NCBI RefSeq assembly: GCF_001552595.1 | Contig: NZ_BCRM01000017.1 | Location: forward strand, 1-64,000 | Length of the DNA: 64,000 nucleotides | From: Rhodococcus erythropolis NBRC 15567 | GTDB taxonomy: Bacteria; Actinomycetota; Actinomycetes; Mycobacteriales; Mycobacteriaceae | Direction of reading: 5' to 3' | Part shown: one piece after another, positions 16,555 through 26,763 of the stretch | How the letters are laid out: each line of letters starts with the position of its first letter | How positions within the stretch are numbered: position 1 is the first letter of the stretch | Made by a program: the position numbers and the translations under genes | The notes under the pieces: generated by a model | Told to the model about the DNA's origin: nothing | What the model saw: only the letters and a program-made list of their open reading frames with translations | Databases searched by the model: none

Positions 16555-17310
16555 CTATCCAGTCGCCGCGTCGGCGATCGAAGTCGCTTCTCGCGCACCG
16601 GCTTCGAGAGCTCCACAGCACAAGATCACCCAACTGCCGACACCCGCCGGATTTCCCGAAGCGAATCCAGCCGCGCCGTCCGTGTACGCCTGCGGCCGCC
16701 GAAGCCAACTGACCTCGGGGACTCCCAGATTGTGCGGATCCAACCCGGACGAGACCGCAACCAGACGCGAAGCCGCACGTGCAACAATGCCGTCAGCGGT
16801 GCCGAACGGGCTCAGCGCCAAGAGTTCTCCGTGTACGACGGCCGCCAGAACCGGCGCCGGCGCACTGGTTCCGCCGGTAACGAGTTGTGCGAGAGCGTCC
16901 AACCGCTCCCCCACTCCGCGATCCGACCGTGGCCGTCCCAGTTGATCCGCGTCCTCGACGAGGTCTGCCGCGGCCAGCAGGTGCAGCCGGGCCAAAGCCT
17001 GCAGCGGGGCGCGCTTCCACGTCGACTCCATGAGCGGAAGACTGTCGCCGTCCAGAGCCTGAGCCACGCGCAGAGCACCCGCGAGAATCGGATCACCGGC
17101 CATGCCCTCGGCCGGCAATTCGGTGGTGCCACCGGCCAGCGATGCGGAAGCTCGCGCAGCGCGAACCGCGGCTTCGGCGGCAGTGGTGGGCCAACCGCGA
17201 CGGTTGGTCTTGTGCCGATGAACCTCACCCAGAGCGTCGCGCGCATGATCGGCGGCGGCGCGTACGCCTGGAAGATCGACGAGGGGCTGCAGGGGGTCCG
17301 TCACGATCAA
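16555..17310 (-). CDS. Conserved actinobacterial hypothetical protein (Rv3662c-like)
   Basis: The 251-aa protein is Ala/Leu-rich and mostly helical, with no signal peptide. It resembles Fic/oxidoreductase-annotated actinobacterial proteins: a long helical body and HGELLALSPFGTADGIVARAASR at about 160-182, which loosely resembles a Fic HPFxxGNGR loop but lacks the second half. Enzymatic activity is therefore doubtful. It follows dppD by 50 bp on the same strand and converges on the Ms1-like RNA. It corresponds by position to Rv3662c. Confidence 0.75.
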   Translation of the reverse strand: MIVTDPLQPLVDLPGVRAAADHARDALGEVHRHKTNRRGWPTTAAEAAVRAARASASLAGGTTELPAEGMAGDPILAGALRVAQALDGDSLPLMESTWKRAPLQALARLHLLAAADLVEDADQLGRPRSDRGVGERLDALAQLVTGGTSAPAPVLAAVVHGELLALSPFGTADGIVARAASRLVAVSSGLDPHNLGVPEVSWLRRPQAYTDGAAGFASGNPAGVGSWVILCCGALEAGAREATSIADAATG

Positions 17311-17360
17311 CGACGGTACCCTTGCAGCCCCTCTGCGGACTTGCCTACCTACCTGTTGCG

Positions 17361-19094
17361 TCAGCTTCCCAGCGTGATGGACCCGCCGGGAATCGCGTCG
17401 AGCAACTTGCGGGTGTAGTCCTGTTGCGGATTGCCGAACACATCGTCGATCGGTGCCGATTCGACTATCGAGCCACGCGACATCACCAACACGTTGTCCG
17501 CGATCTGACGAACCACGGCCAGGTCGTGCGTGATGAAGAGGTACGTCAACCCGAACTCTGCCTGCAGGTCGTTGAGCAGGGTCAAGATCTGATCCTGCAC
17601 GAGCACGTCAAGAGCGGAGACCGCCTCGTCGCAGATCACGACCTCCGGCTGAAGTGCCAACGCTCGCGCAATTGCGACGCGCTGACGCTGTCCGCCGGAG
17701 AGCTCGTTCGGGAACCGTCGCATGACCGACTGGGGCAGACCGACCTTGTCGAGAAGTTCGCGGACGCGAGCCTCCCGTTCTGCTTTGGTCCCGACCTTGT
17801 GGGTACGCAGCGGCTCTTCGATCGTGCGGTAGATCGAGTACATCGGGTCGAGCGTGCCGTAAGGGTTCTGGAAGATCGGCTGCACTCGACGACGGAACGC
17901 AAAGGTTTCCTTCGCACCGAGTTTGGACACGTCCTGACCGTCGAAGACCACGTTGCCTGCGGTGGGCTCGAGCAAACCGAGAACCATCTGCGCGACCGTC
18001 GACTTACCGGAACCCGATTCGCCGACGATTGCAGTCGTGGTTCCGCGGCGGACCTTGAAGGACACGTCGTTCACGGCTGTGAAGTCGGTGGTCTTGCGGA
18101 AACCCTTGCGCAGCTTGAACACCTTGGTCAGATGATCGACGACAAGAACGTCGTCGGTCGCCTTGCCGAAGGACTCTGACGCACTTTCCTCGGCCTTGAC
18201 CGCTTCGGCGACCTCTTCCGCCTGTTCGCGAATCTCGGCGCGCGCCACCGACGAGCTGAGCCGCTTCGACGCCAACGACGGCGCAGCAGCGACCAGCTTC
18301 TGCGTGTACGGATGCTGCGGGCGCTTCAGAATCTCCAGTGCCGGACCGGATTCGACGATACGACCCTTGCTCATCACGATCAGATGCTCGGCGCGCTCGG
18401 CGGCCAAGCCCAGATCGTGAGTGATGAGCAGAACGGCGGTGCCGAGTTCCGTTGTCAGACCGTCGAGGTGGTCGAGGATCTGACGCTGGACCGTGACGTC
18501 GAGCGCCGACGTCGGCTCGTCCGCGATCAGGAGCTTCGGACGAGCGGACAACCCGATCGCGATGAGTGCGCGCTGACGCATACCGCCCGAGAACTCGTGC
18601 GGGTACTGCCCCAACCGGCTCTCGGCTTCGGCGAGTCCTGCCTCCTCGAGCAGTTCGGCGGCCCGAACCTTGGCTGCCTTGCCCTTGGCGATCCCGTTGG
18701 CGGCCAGTGCTTCCTCGATCTGGAAGCCCACTTTCCACACGGGATTCAGATTCGACATCGGGTCCTGCGGAACCAAACCGATCTGGCTTCCCCGGATGTG
18801 GACGAAGTCCTTCTCCGAGACCTTCGAGATGTCCTTGCCGTCGAAGATGATCTCGCCTGCCGTCACCTTGCCGGTGCCGGGAAGCAGATTGATGATCGAG
18901 TGTGCGGTAGTGGACTTACCCGAACCCGATTCGCCGACGATCGCGACAGTCTGACCCGGGTAGACGGTCAGGCTGACGCCTCGAACTGCCGGAACCGGAC
19001 CGGAATTGGACTGGAAAGACACCTCGAGATCACGAATCTCGAGCAACGGAGTTTCCTCCGAGGTGAGAGTTTCCTTGGTGGTCATCGTGCTCAC
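17361..19094 (-). CDS. dppD: Dipeptide ABC transporter, fused double ATP-binding protein
   Basis: The 577-aa protein contains two complete ABC ATPase domains, replacing separate DppD and DppF subunits. Domain one has Walker A GESGSGKST near residue 54 and LSGG-type FSGGMRQRALIAIG near 168; domain two has GESGSGKST near 354 and LSGGQRQRVAIARAL near 465. Oligopeptide C-terminal extensions follow each domain (RPQHPYTQKL and NPQQDYTRKL). It energises peptide uptake with DppB and DppC. Its start overlaps the dppC stop. It corresponds to Rv3663c. The GTG at 19094 or an ATG three codons later may be used. Confidence 0.94.
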   Translation of the reverse strand: MSTMTTKETLTSEETPLLEIRDLEVSFQSNSGPVPAVRGVSLTVYPGQTVAIVGESGSGKSTTAHSIINLLPGTGKVTAGEIIFDGKDISKVSEKDFVHIRGSQIGLVPQDPMSNLNPVWKVGFQIEEALAANGIAKGKAAKVRAAELLEEAGLAEAESRLGQYPHEFSGGMRQRALIAIGLSARPKLLIADEPTSALDVTVQRQILDHLDGLTTELGTAVLLITHDLGLAAERAEHLIVMSKGRIVESGPALEILKRPQHPYTQKLVAAAPSLASKRLSSSVARAEIREQAEEVAEAVKAEESASESFGKATDDVLVVDHLTKVFKLRKGFRKTTDFTAVNDVSFKVRRGTTTAIVGESGSGKSTVAQMVLGLLEPTAGNVVFDGQDVSKLGAKETFAFRRRVQPIFQNPYGTLDPMYSIYRTIEEPLRTHKVGTKAEREARVRELLDKVGLPQSVMRRFPNELSGGQRQRVAIARALALQPEVVICDEAVSALDVLVQDQILTLLNDLQAEFGLTYLFITHDLAVVRQIADNVLVMSRGSIVESAPIDDVFGNPQQDYTRKLLDAIPGGSITLGS

Positions 19095-20047
19095 CGCTTC
19101 CGCGACTTGGGATCGAGGGCGTCGCGCAGAGCGTCACCCATCATGATGAATCCGAGAACGGTGATCGCCAAAGCCGTTGCCGGGTAGAACAGAATGGTCG
19201 AACCCTGACGCAGCGTCACCTGAGCGTTGCTGATGTCGCCGCCCCACGAAACCTCGGTGGACGGAAGACCGATACCGAGGAAGGACAGCGTCGCCTCGGC
19301 AACGATGTACGTACCGAGCGAGATGGTGGCGACCACGATGATGGGCGCCAACGAGTTCGGGATGACGTGGCGGATCAGTGTCTTGAGCTTCGAGACACCC
19401 AACGCTTCCGAGGCCATGACGTAATCGTTGTTCTTCGCCGAGATCACCGCGCCTCGAGCGATTCTTGCCATCTGCGGCCAGCCGAAGAGCGCCAGCACGC
19501 CGACGACGGTCCAGATGGTGCGATCGGTGAACAGCTGCATCAGGACGATGGCAGCCAGGATCAGCGGGATGCCGAAGAAGATGTCGGCGACACGGGAGAG
19601 GATCGAATCGGTCCATCCGCCGTAGAAACCGGACAGCGCGCCGAAGATCACGCCGATCACCAGCACCGACGCCGTGACACCGACGCCCACGAGTACGGAT
19701 GCGCGAGCACCGTAGATGGTGCGCGAGTACACGTCACAGCCCTGGCGGTCGAAACCGAACCAGTGCCCTGAGGTCGGCCCCTGCATGCTGTAGGTCAGGT
19801 CGCAGAACCGCGGATCGGTGCTCGTGAACAAGCTCGGAAACGCTGCGATGACGATGACCGCGAGGATGATGATCGTCGAGATGATGAACAGGGGGCGCTT
19901 GCGTAGGTCGCGCCACGCATCGGTCCACATGCTGGTCGGCGCCTGATCGAGTTTGACGGCGTCCGTCTCCCCCGGTGCCGCAACTTCGGGCGGTGCCACG
20001 AAATGACTTTGCCGGACTGCGCGTCCGGTCTTCACGGTCTCAGACAT
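19091..20047 (-). CDS. dppC: Dipeptide ABC transporter permease DppC
   Basis: The 318-aa inner-membrane permease has an N-terminal cytoplasmic region, a first helix at about 53-71 (OppC-N type) and five further helices. The EAA loop has the form ASEALGVSKLKTLIRHVIPNSLAP (about 219-242), which docks onto the ATPase. It pairs with DppB to form the channel. It overlaps dppB by 8 bp and dppD by 4 bp, so the three are translationally coupled. It corresponds to Rv3664c. Confidence 0.94.
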   Translation of the reverse strand: MSETVKTGRAVRQSHFVAPPEVAAPGETDAVKLDQAPTSMWTDAWRDLRKRPLFIISTIIILAVIVIAAFPSLFTSTDPRFCDLTYSMQGPTSGHWFGFDRQGCDVYSRTIYGARASVLVGVGVTASVLVIGVIFGALSGFYGGWTDSILSRVADIFFGIPLILAAIVLMQLFTDRTIWTVVGVLALFGWPQMARIARGAVISAKNNDYVMASEALGVSKLKTLIRHVIPNSLAPIIVVATISLGTYIVAEATLSFLGIGLPSTEVSWGGDISNAQVTLRQGSTILFYPATALAITVLGFIMMGDALRDALDPKSRKR

Positions 20048-20966
20048 AGCGGATCCTCGGATCGAGCGCGGCGTACAAGAGGTCGACGAGCAGATTCGCG
20101 ATCAGGTAGATCACGATCAGGATGGTGACGAACGAAACCACCGTCGGCGCTTCACCTCTGGTCACGGCCTGGTAGATCGTGCCACCGACGCCGTTGATGT
20201 TGAAGATGCCCTCGGTGACGATGGCGCCGCCCATCAACGTTGCGAGGTCGGCACCCAGGAACGTGACCACGGGGATCAGCGAGTTGCGCAACACGTGCAC
20301 GCGAACCACTCGTCCACGGGAAAGTCCCTTGGCGGTAGCGGTGCGGACGTAATCGGCAGTCAGATTCTCCGCCACGGACGTTCGGGTCAGTCGCAGTACG
20401 TACGCAAACGAGACCGAACCGAGAACCAGGGCAGGGAGCAGGAGATTGGTGAAGCTGGTGTTGCCACCGACCGTCGGCGGGACGATGCCCCATTTGACGC
20501 CGATGAAGAACTGAGCCAGGAAGCCGATCACGAAGATCGGGATGGCGATGAGAACGAGGCTGAACAGCAGGACGGTGCTGTCGAAGAATCCGCCCTTACG
20601 CAGGCCCGCGATGAGGCCGAAGCCGACACCGAAGACCGTCTCGACGATCAGTGCCATGAAGGCAAGTTTCATCGTGATCGGAAATGCCTGTGCCAGAACT
20701 TCACTGACAGGTCGTCCGGAGAACGACGTGCCGAAGTCCAGCGTGAAGATGCCCTTCAGGTACAGCAGGTACTGCTGATAGAAGGGGAGATCGAGGTGGT
20801 AGCGCTCCCGAAGCTGTGCTGCCACAGCCGGACTGAGCGCCTTGTCGCCCGCCAACGCGGCAATCGGATCACCGGGAAGCAGGAAGACCATGGCGTAGAT
20901 CAGAAGAGTGGCCCCGAGAAAAACCGGGATCATTTGAAGCACTCGGCGACCGATGTACCAGAGCAT
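20040..20966 (-). CDS. dppB: Dipeptide ABC transporter permease DppB
   Basis: The 308-aa permease has six predicted helices, beginning with IGRRVLQMIPVFLGATLLIY (about residues 4-23). The OppB-type EAA loop RTATAKGLSRGRVVRVHVLRNSL lies at about 207-229. ATG at 20966 is chosen because AAGGAGGTGA precedes it at ideal spacing; a longer frame to 21065 would cross the hairpin between dppA and dppB. It corresponds to Rv3665c. Confidence 0.94.
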   Translation of the reverse strand: MLWYIGRRVLQMIPVFLGATLLIYAMVFLLPGDPIAALAGDKALSPAVAAQLRERYHLDLPFYQQYLLYLKGIFTLDFGTSFSGRPVSEVLAQAFPITMKLAFMALIVETVFGVGFGLIAGLRKGGFFDSTVLLFSLVLIAIPIFVIGFLAQFFIGVKWGIVPPTVGGNTSFTNLLLPALVLGSVSFAYVLRLTRTSVAENLTADYVRTATAKGLSRGRVVRVHVLRNSLIPVVTFLGADLATLMGGAIVTEGIFNINGVGGTIYQAVTRGEAPTVVSFVTILIVIYLIANLLVDLLYAALDPRIRYV

Positions 20967-21022
20967 CGGATCACCTCCTTGTCGATGATCGTGTACGTCA
21001 GCGGACAGTCCGGTGTGAACAC

Positions 21023-21063
21023 GAGTTCGGGACGGCAGGCAGGGCGCCTGCCGCCCCGAACTC
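21023..21063 (-). terminator. Intercistronic hairpin between dppA and dppB
   Basis: GAGTTCGGG-A-CGGCAGGC pairs with GCCTGCCG-C-CCCGAACTC, 17 pairs with one A/C mismatch and a 5-nt loop. It follows the dppA stop codon and precedes the dppB ribosome site. Such hairpins partly terminate transcription or stabilise the upstream mRNA, giving more binding protein than permease. Confidence 0.75.
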
Positions 21064-21091
21064 ACGTTTCAGATGCGGATCGTTCTACGCG

Positions 21092-22708
21092 TCAGTTCTT
21101 TTCGATGTCTTCGTAGACCGGAACACCGTTCCAGCTGATGGTCACGTTGGAAACGTTCTCCGACCATCCACTGGCAGCGTTGCGGTACCACGTCGGAACT
21201 GCGGGCAGGTCCTTGAGCAGGACTTCCTGGGCCTGATCGAGCAGTTCCTGAGCCTTCGCCTGATCGGTCTGGCCGGCCGATTCGCGCAGGAGGCGGTCGA
21301 ACTCGGGGTTGGAGTAGTCACCGTCGTTGGAGCTGCCGCCGGTCTGGTAGTTCTGCGCCAGGAAGCCGTACTGCTGCGGGTAGTCGCCCTGCCAACCGGA
21401 GCGGAAAGAGCTCTGGATGGTGCGGTCGGTGGCTTCGGTGCGGATCTGAGCGAAGGTGGCGTACTGCTTGCCCTTCGCGTCGATACCGAGGGTGTTGCGG
21501 ATGCTGTTCGCCGTGGCATCGACCCATTCCTGGTGTCCGCCGTCGGAGTTGTAGGCGATCTCGAAGCTGCCGGACCACGGTGCGATGGCGTCAGCCTTGG
21601 CCCAAGCAGCCTTGGCCGCCTCGGGATCGAACTTCACGTTGCTGTTACCGGTCAGCGAGTCGTTCCAGCCCTTGATTGCGGGGCTGGTGAAGTCGAGTGC
21701 AGGCGTCCTGGTCTTGTTGAAGATCTGCTGGGTGATCTGATCGCGGTTGATCGCCATCGAGATCGCCTGACGGCGGAGCATGCCCTCTTCGCCGCTGAAG
21801 TGCGGCAGGCGACCCGGGATCGTGAACGTCTCGATGGTTGCCGACGGCTGGTTGACGGTGCGTCCGGGCAGGTCCGACTCGAAGGTCGTGACGGCGCTCG
21901 GAGGAACCTGGTCGAGAACGTCGACGTTGTTGGCCAGGAGATCGGTGTACGCCGTGTCGAGGCTGTTGTACATGATGAAGTCGACGCCGGCGTTCTTCGG
22001 CTTACGGTTGCCGTTGTAGTCCGGGTTCACGACGGTGTCGATGCGGACGTTGTGCTGCCACGCGCCGGTTCCGTCGAGCTTGTACGGGCCGTTGCCGATC
22101 GGGTTCTCACCGAAGGCGGTCATGTCCTTGAACGCGACCTCGGGCAGCGGGTAGTACGCCGTGAAGCCGAGGCGATCGGGGAACGCCGACTCGGGCTGCT
22201 TGAGTTCGATGGTGAAGGTGGAGTCGTCCACAACCTTCAGACCCGACATGGTCTGTGCCGTCGGAACCTCGGCGGCAACTTCGTCGTAGCCCTTGATCGG
22301 ATCGAAGAACGATGCCTGAAGCTGAGCGTTGGTGGAGAGGGCTCCGTAGTTCCACGCGTCGACGAACGACTTCGCGGTGACGGGGGTGCCGTCCGTGAAT
22401 GTCCAGCCGTCCTTGAGCTTGACGGTGAAGTTCTGACCGTCGGTGCTCTCGATGGACTCGGCAACCTCGTTCTCCGTACCGCCGTCTGCGGTGTACGAAA
22501 CGAGACCGGAGAACAGTGAGTCGAGGACGCGGCCGCCCATGTTCTCACTCGTGTTCGTGGGGATCAACGGGTTCTGAGGCTCGCCCGCCCAGGCGTTGAC
22601 GACGCCACTGGACGATCCGCCCGACGAATCGCCGGACGAACATGCCGTGATCAGCACTGCCGTCATTCCGAGCGCGACCGCGCCGGTCGCTATGCGTGAG
22701 ATACGCAA
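21092..22708 (-). CDS. dppA: Peptide ABC transporter substrate-binding lipoprotein
   Basis: This protein of about 538 aa is an SBP family 5 lipoprotein. The signal peptide runs from MRISRIATGAVALG to the lipobox LITAC near residue 23, followed by a Ser/Gly linker. The mature domain carries the family pattern LKDGWTFTDGTPVTAKSFVDAWNYGA. TTG at 22708 is preferred because GAAGGA precedes it; an in-frame GTG at 22723 has no ribosome site. It delivers peptides to DppBCD. It corresponds to Rv3666c and is the first gene of the operon. Confidence 0.92.
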   Translation of the reverse strand: MRISRIATGAVALGMTAVLITACSSGDSSGGSSSGVVNAWAGEPQNPLIPTNTSENMGGRVLDSLFSGLVSYTADGGTENEVAESIESTDGQNFTVKLKDGWTFTDGTPVTAKSFVDAWNYGALSTNAQLQASFFDPIKGYDEVAAEVPTAQTMSGLKVVDDSTFTIELKQPESAFPDRLGFTAYYPLPEVAFKDMTAFGENPIGNGPYKLDGTGAWQHNVRIDTVVNPDYNGNRKPKNAGVDFIMYNSLDTAYTDLLANNVDVLDQVPPSAVTTFESDLPGRTVNQPSATIETFTIPGRLPHFSGEEGMLRRQAISMAINRDQITQQIFNKTRTPALDFTSPAIKGWNDSLTGNSNVKFDPEAAKAAWAKADAIAPWSGSFEIAYNSDGGHQEWVDATANSIRNTLGIDAKGKQYATFAQIRTEATDRTIQSSFRSGWQGDYPQQYGFLAQNYQTGGSSNDGDYSNPEFDRLLRESAGQTDQAKAQELLDQAQEVLLKDLPAVPTWYRNAASGWSENVSNVTISWNGVPVYEDIEKN

Positions 22709-23072
22709 AGGAATTCCTTCCACATCTAAGTGACCCCGAGCATGCTCGCGGCCTGCCGACAGCCGTAACTGCCGGCGTCGTGTCGCCTACAACTGAAAGT
22801 GAACGTGACTTCGAGTTGCGGTCGAATAATGGTTTGACAATAGACACATCGAACCCGAAGCGCGCACCGCACCCATTGTTGGAAAATTGGGGGTAATTGA
22901 ATTCGGGCACATTCATTCGTCGGCGGAAGTGACCACCCGTCGCATCGATTCGACCGATCGTCGCAGGACAACGGGTTGCAACGTGATGCAACGGTGCGTT
23001 TGAGCGAGCTTGTGACTACCCTCACACGGAGTCAGAAAAGTGTCGATCAATGTGGAAAGAAGGCCGTCAGCC
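22709..23072. promoter_or_regulatory. Divergent dppA/acs control region
   Basis: This 364-bp gap has no gene. It is comparatively A/T-rich around 22790-22900. It contains a TTGACA at 22834-22839 on the plus strand without a clear partner -10, and a CRP consensus site close to acs (listed separately). Promoters for both dppA and acs must lie here. Confidence 0.5.
23011..23026. promoter_or_regulatory. CRP binding site upstream of acs
   Basis: TGTGA-CTACCC-TCACA matches the palindromic consensus TGTGA-N6-TCACA at all ten defined positions. It lies 46 bp upstream of the acs ATG. CRP itself is encoded at 39708 in this window, and mycobacterial acs and acetate metabolism are under cAMP/CRP influence. 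Confidence 0.75.
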
Positions 23073-25004
<1,932 letters not shown>

Positions 25005-25017
25005 GGCCTTCGGCCCC

Positions 25018-25057
25018 GTGCGCCTTTCTGGTAGTCCCCACTACCGGAAAGGCGCAC
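25018..25057. terminator. Palindromic bidirectional terminator, acs/marR (GTGCGCCTTT family)
   Basis: Arms of 18 nt (25018-25035 and 25040-25057) pair with one G-T wobble around a CCCC loop. The outer part is GTGCGCCTTTC/GAAAGGCGCAC. The last codons of the convergent marR gene lie inside the right arm, so the palindrome overlaps coding sequence. A related palindrome ends the permease gene at 31339-31388. Confidence 0.85.
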
Positions 25058-25496
25058 AGGGGCGGAGCCCCTCTCGCAACTTCACTTCCTCTTTCGACGT
25101 CAGCCAGGACTCCTCGGCCACGCGAATGTCTGCGGCAACCCGCTTGTGCAGAGATTTTCCGCGTGAGGAGAGAAACACGCGTACCTTCCGGCGATCGTCC
25201 TCACCGACCTCCCGATAGATCAGCGCAAGCGAGACCAACTTGTCCGCAACTCGCGTCAGCGTCGGAGCCGGTGTTCCCGTTCGATCGCGCAGCTCAGCCA
25301 TCGTCAGCCCCTCGGTCGACGCCAGGGCTTCGAGCGTCATCCAGTGATCGAGAGTGAGATTCTCAGCCGCCAGCGCTTTCTCCGCCGCTGCCGCGGCCAT
25401 TCGAGCCGCTCGGACCAGCGTGGTCGTCAGCGAAGCATCAAGAATTCCGGAGTCACTTTTTCCCACTGATCGCTCCCCCGCTGTTGCGTACTTCAC
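25041..25496 (-). CDS. MarR family transcriptional regulator of the amide island
   Basis: The 151-aa winged-helix regulator has the MarR core: helices from about 24, the recognition region LTMAELRDRTGTPAPTLTRVADKL (about 64-87) and the wing with DDRRKVRVFLSSRGKSL (about 99-115). It is divergent from amiC. A 19-bp site found here (25510-25528) recurs inverted before amiS (26715-26733), so this protein is the likely repressor of both. Its C-terminal RPCAPFR is encoded by the palindromic terminator arm, suggesting that a mobile palindrome replaced the original 3' end. Confidence 0.85.
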   Translation of the reverse strand: MKYATAGERSVGKSDSGILDASLTTTLVRAARMAAAAAEKALAAENLTLDHWMTLEALASTEGLTMAELRDRTGTPAPTLTRVADKLVSLALIYREVGEDDRRKVRVFLSSRGKSLHKRVAADIRVAEESWLTSKEEVKLREGLRPCAPFR

Positions 25497-25509
25497 ACTT
25501 CTCGGGCAA

Positions 25510-25528
25510 TACTTTCAAATGAAATGAT
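25510..25528. promoter_or_regulatory. Operator-like site 1 of the amide island
   Basis: TACTTTCAAATGAAATGAT contains the near-palindrome TTTCAAATGAAA. It lies between the divergent marR and amiC starts. The same 19 bases occur, inverted, upstream of amiS. It is probably bound by the adjacent MarR protein. Confidence 0.65.
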
Positions 25529-25573
25529 AGTAACCCAGGCCAGGCCGCTGACTTCCGATTCCGGCGGCGACGC

Positions 25574-26653
25574 ATGAGCGCTACCGGCGCGCTCGAACGC
25601 GCGCGCAGCGCCGTGTGGCGCCTGGGCATGGTGCTTCCCCTCCAAGGGCCGGCCGGACTGTTCGGTCCGTCGTGTGAGGCGATCAGCGAATTGGCCGCCC
25701 GCGATCTCAACAACTCCGGCGGCGTACTGGGACGCGAAGTCCAGATCGAAGTGATCGACGGCGGCGCTTCGCCGGGCGTCGTCGCAGCCCGCGTGCAACA
25801 GCTACTCGACGCAGGTGACATCGACGCCGTGAGCGGTTGGCACATCTCCTCGGTCCGCCACGCACTCGCACCGGTGGTCGCAGGCCGTATTCCGTACTCG
25901 TACACCTCGCTCTACGAGGGCGGCGAGGTCAGACCAGGAATCTACTGTTCAGGCGAAACACCACGACAGCAGATCGCGCCGGCACTGAAGTGGCTGCGCG
26001 ACAACGTCGGAGCGCGCAAGTGGTTCGTCGTCGGCGACGACTACATCTGGCCTCACAGCTCGCTCGGGGCCGTGAGGCAATTCGCCACCGAACTCGATCT
26101 CACCCTGGTCGGCGGTTCGTTTGTCGATCTGGGGCGCGGCAACATGAAGCAGTTGGTCGAGACCGTCTCGAGCTCCGGTTGCGACGGCGTGATCATGCTC
26201 CTCGTCGGGCAGGACGCCGTCGACTTCAACCGAGCCTTCGCCCGCCGAGGCCTCGACGAGTCGATGATCCGGTTCAGCCCGTTGATGGAAGAAAACATGC
26301 TGCTCGCAAGCGGCCCCCGCGCAACCCGGAACCTGTTTGCCTCGGCAGCGTACTTCCGCTCGATGGTCGACGGTAACTCCATGGACCTGCTCGGGCGCTA
26401 CATCGCACTGCACGGCGCGCACGCTCCGGCACTGAACAACGCTGCCGAGTCGTGTTACGAAGGGATACATACCCTTTCGGCCCTGGTTCGACGCGCCGAC
26501 AGCACCCACCCGCACGCCCTGGACGCCGTCGTCGAAGGCGCCGCGTACGACGGACCTCGCGGAACCGTCGAGTTTCGCGATCGCGTTGCACGACAGAAGA
26601 TTCAGCTGGCCGTCGCCGACGGACTCGACTTCTCGATCATCGCCACCCTCTGA
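25574..26653 (+). CDS. amiC: AmiC-like amide-binding sensor protein
   Basis: The 359-aa periplasmic-binding-fold protein (type I, Leu/Ile/Val-BP-like) resembles Pseudomonas AmiC. It has LGMVLPLQGPAGLFGPSCEAISELAARDLN at the start and a ligand-cleft region with SYTSLYEGGE near 108-117. There is no signal peptide, so it is predicted to be cytoplasmic, like AmiC and unlike transporter binding proteins. In Pseudomonas, AmiC senses amides and releases the antiterminator AmiR. No AmiR gene is present here; a MarR gene sits beside it instead. It is followed at 110 bp by amiS, with a second promoter between. Confidence 0.85.
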   Translation: MSATGALERARSAVWRLGMVLPLQGPAGLFGPSCEAISELAARDLNNSGGVLGREVQIEVIDGGASPGVVAARVQQLLDAGDIDAVSGWHISSVRHALAPVVAGRIPYSYTSLYEGGEVRPGIYCSGETPRQQIAPALKWLRDNVGARKWFVVGDDYIWPHSSLGAVRQFATELDLTLVGGSFVDLGRGNMKQLVETVSSSGCDGVIMLLVGQDAVDFNRAFARRGLDESMIRFSPLMEENMLLASGPRATRNLFASAAYFRSMVDGNSMDLLGRYIALHGAHAPALNNAAESCYEGIHTLSALVRRADSTHPHALDAVVEGAAYDGPRGTVEFRDRVARQKIQLAVADGLDFSIIATL

Positions 26654-26676
26654 AACCTTCCCCTGAGATCCACCTC

Positions 26677-26733
26677 TTGACTTCTGTGGCGCGCATCACT
26701 TAGTTTCATTTGGAATCATTTCATTTGAAAGTA
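26677..26733 (+). promoter_or_regulatory. amiS promoter with operator-like site 2
   Basis: A -35 TTGACT (26677-26682) is followed after 18 bp by a -10-like TAGTTT (26701-26706). The 19-bp ATCATTTCATTTGAAAGTA (26715-26733), the exact reverse complement of site 1, covers the expected start site. TTTCATTTGGAA beside it is a degenerate extra copy. This arrangement suits a repressor blocking initiation. Confidence 0.6.
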
Positions 26734-26763
26734 ACCCGTCCCGAAAGTAACCGGAGGTGCCCG

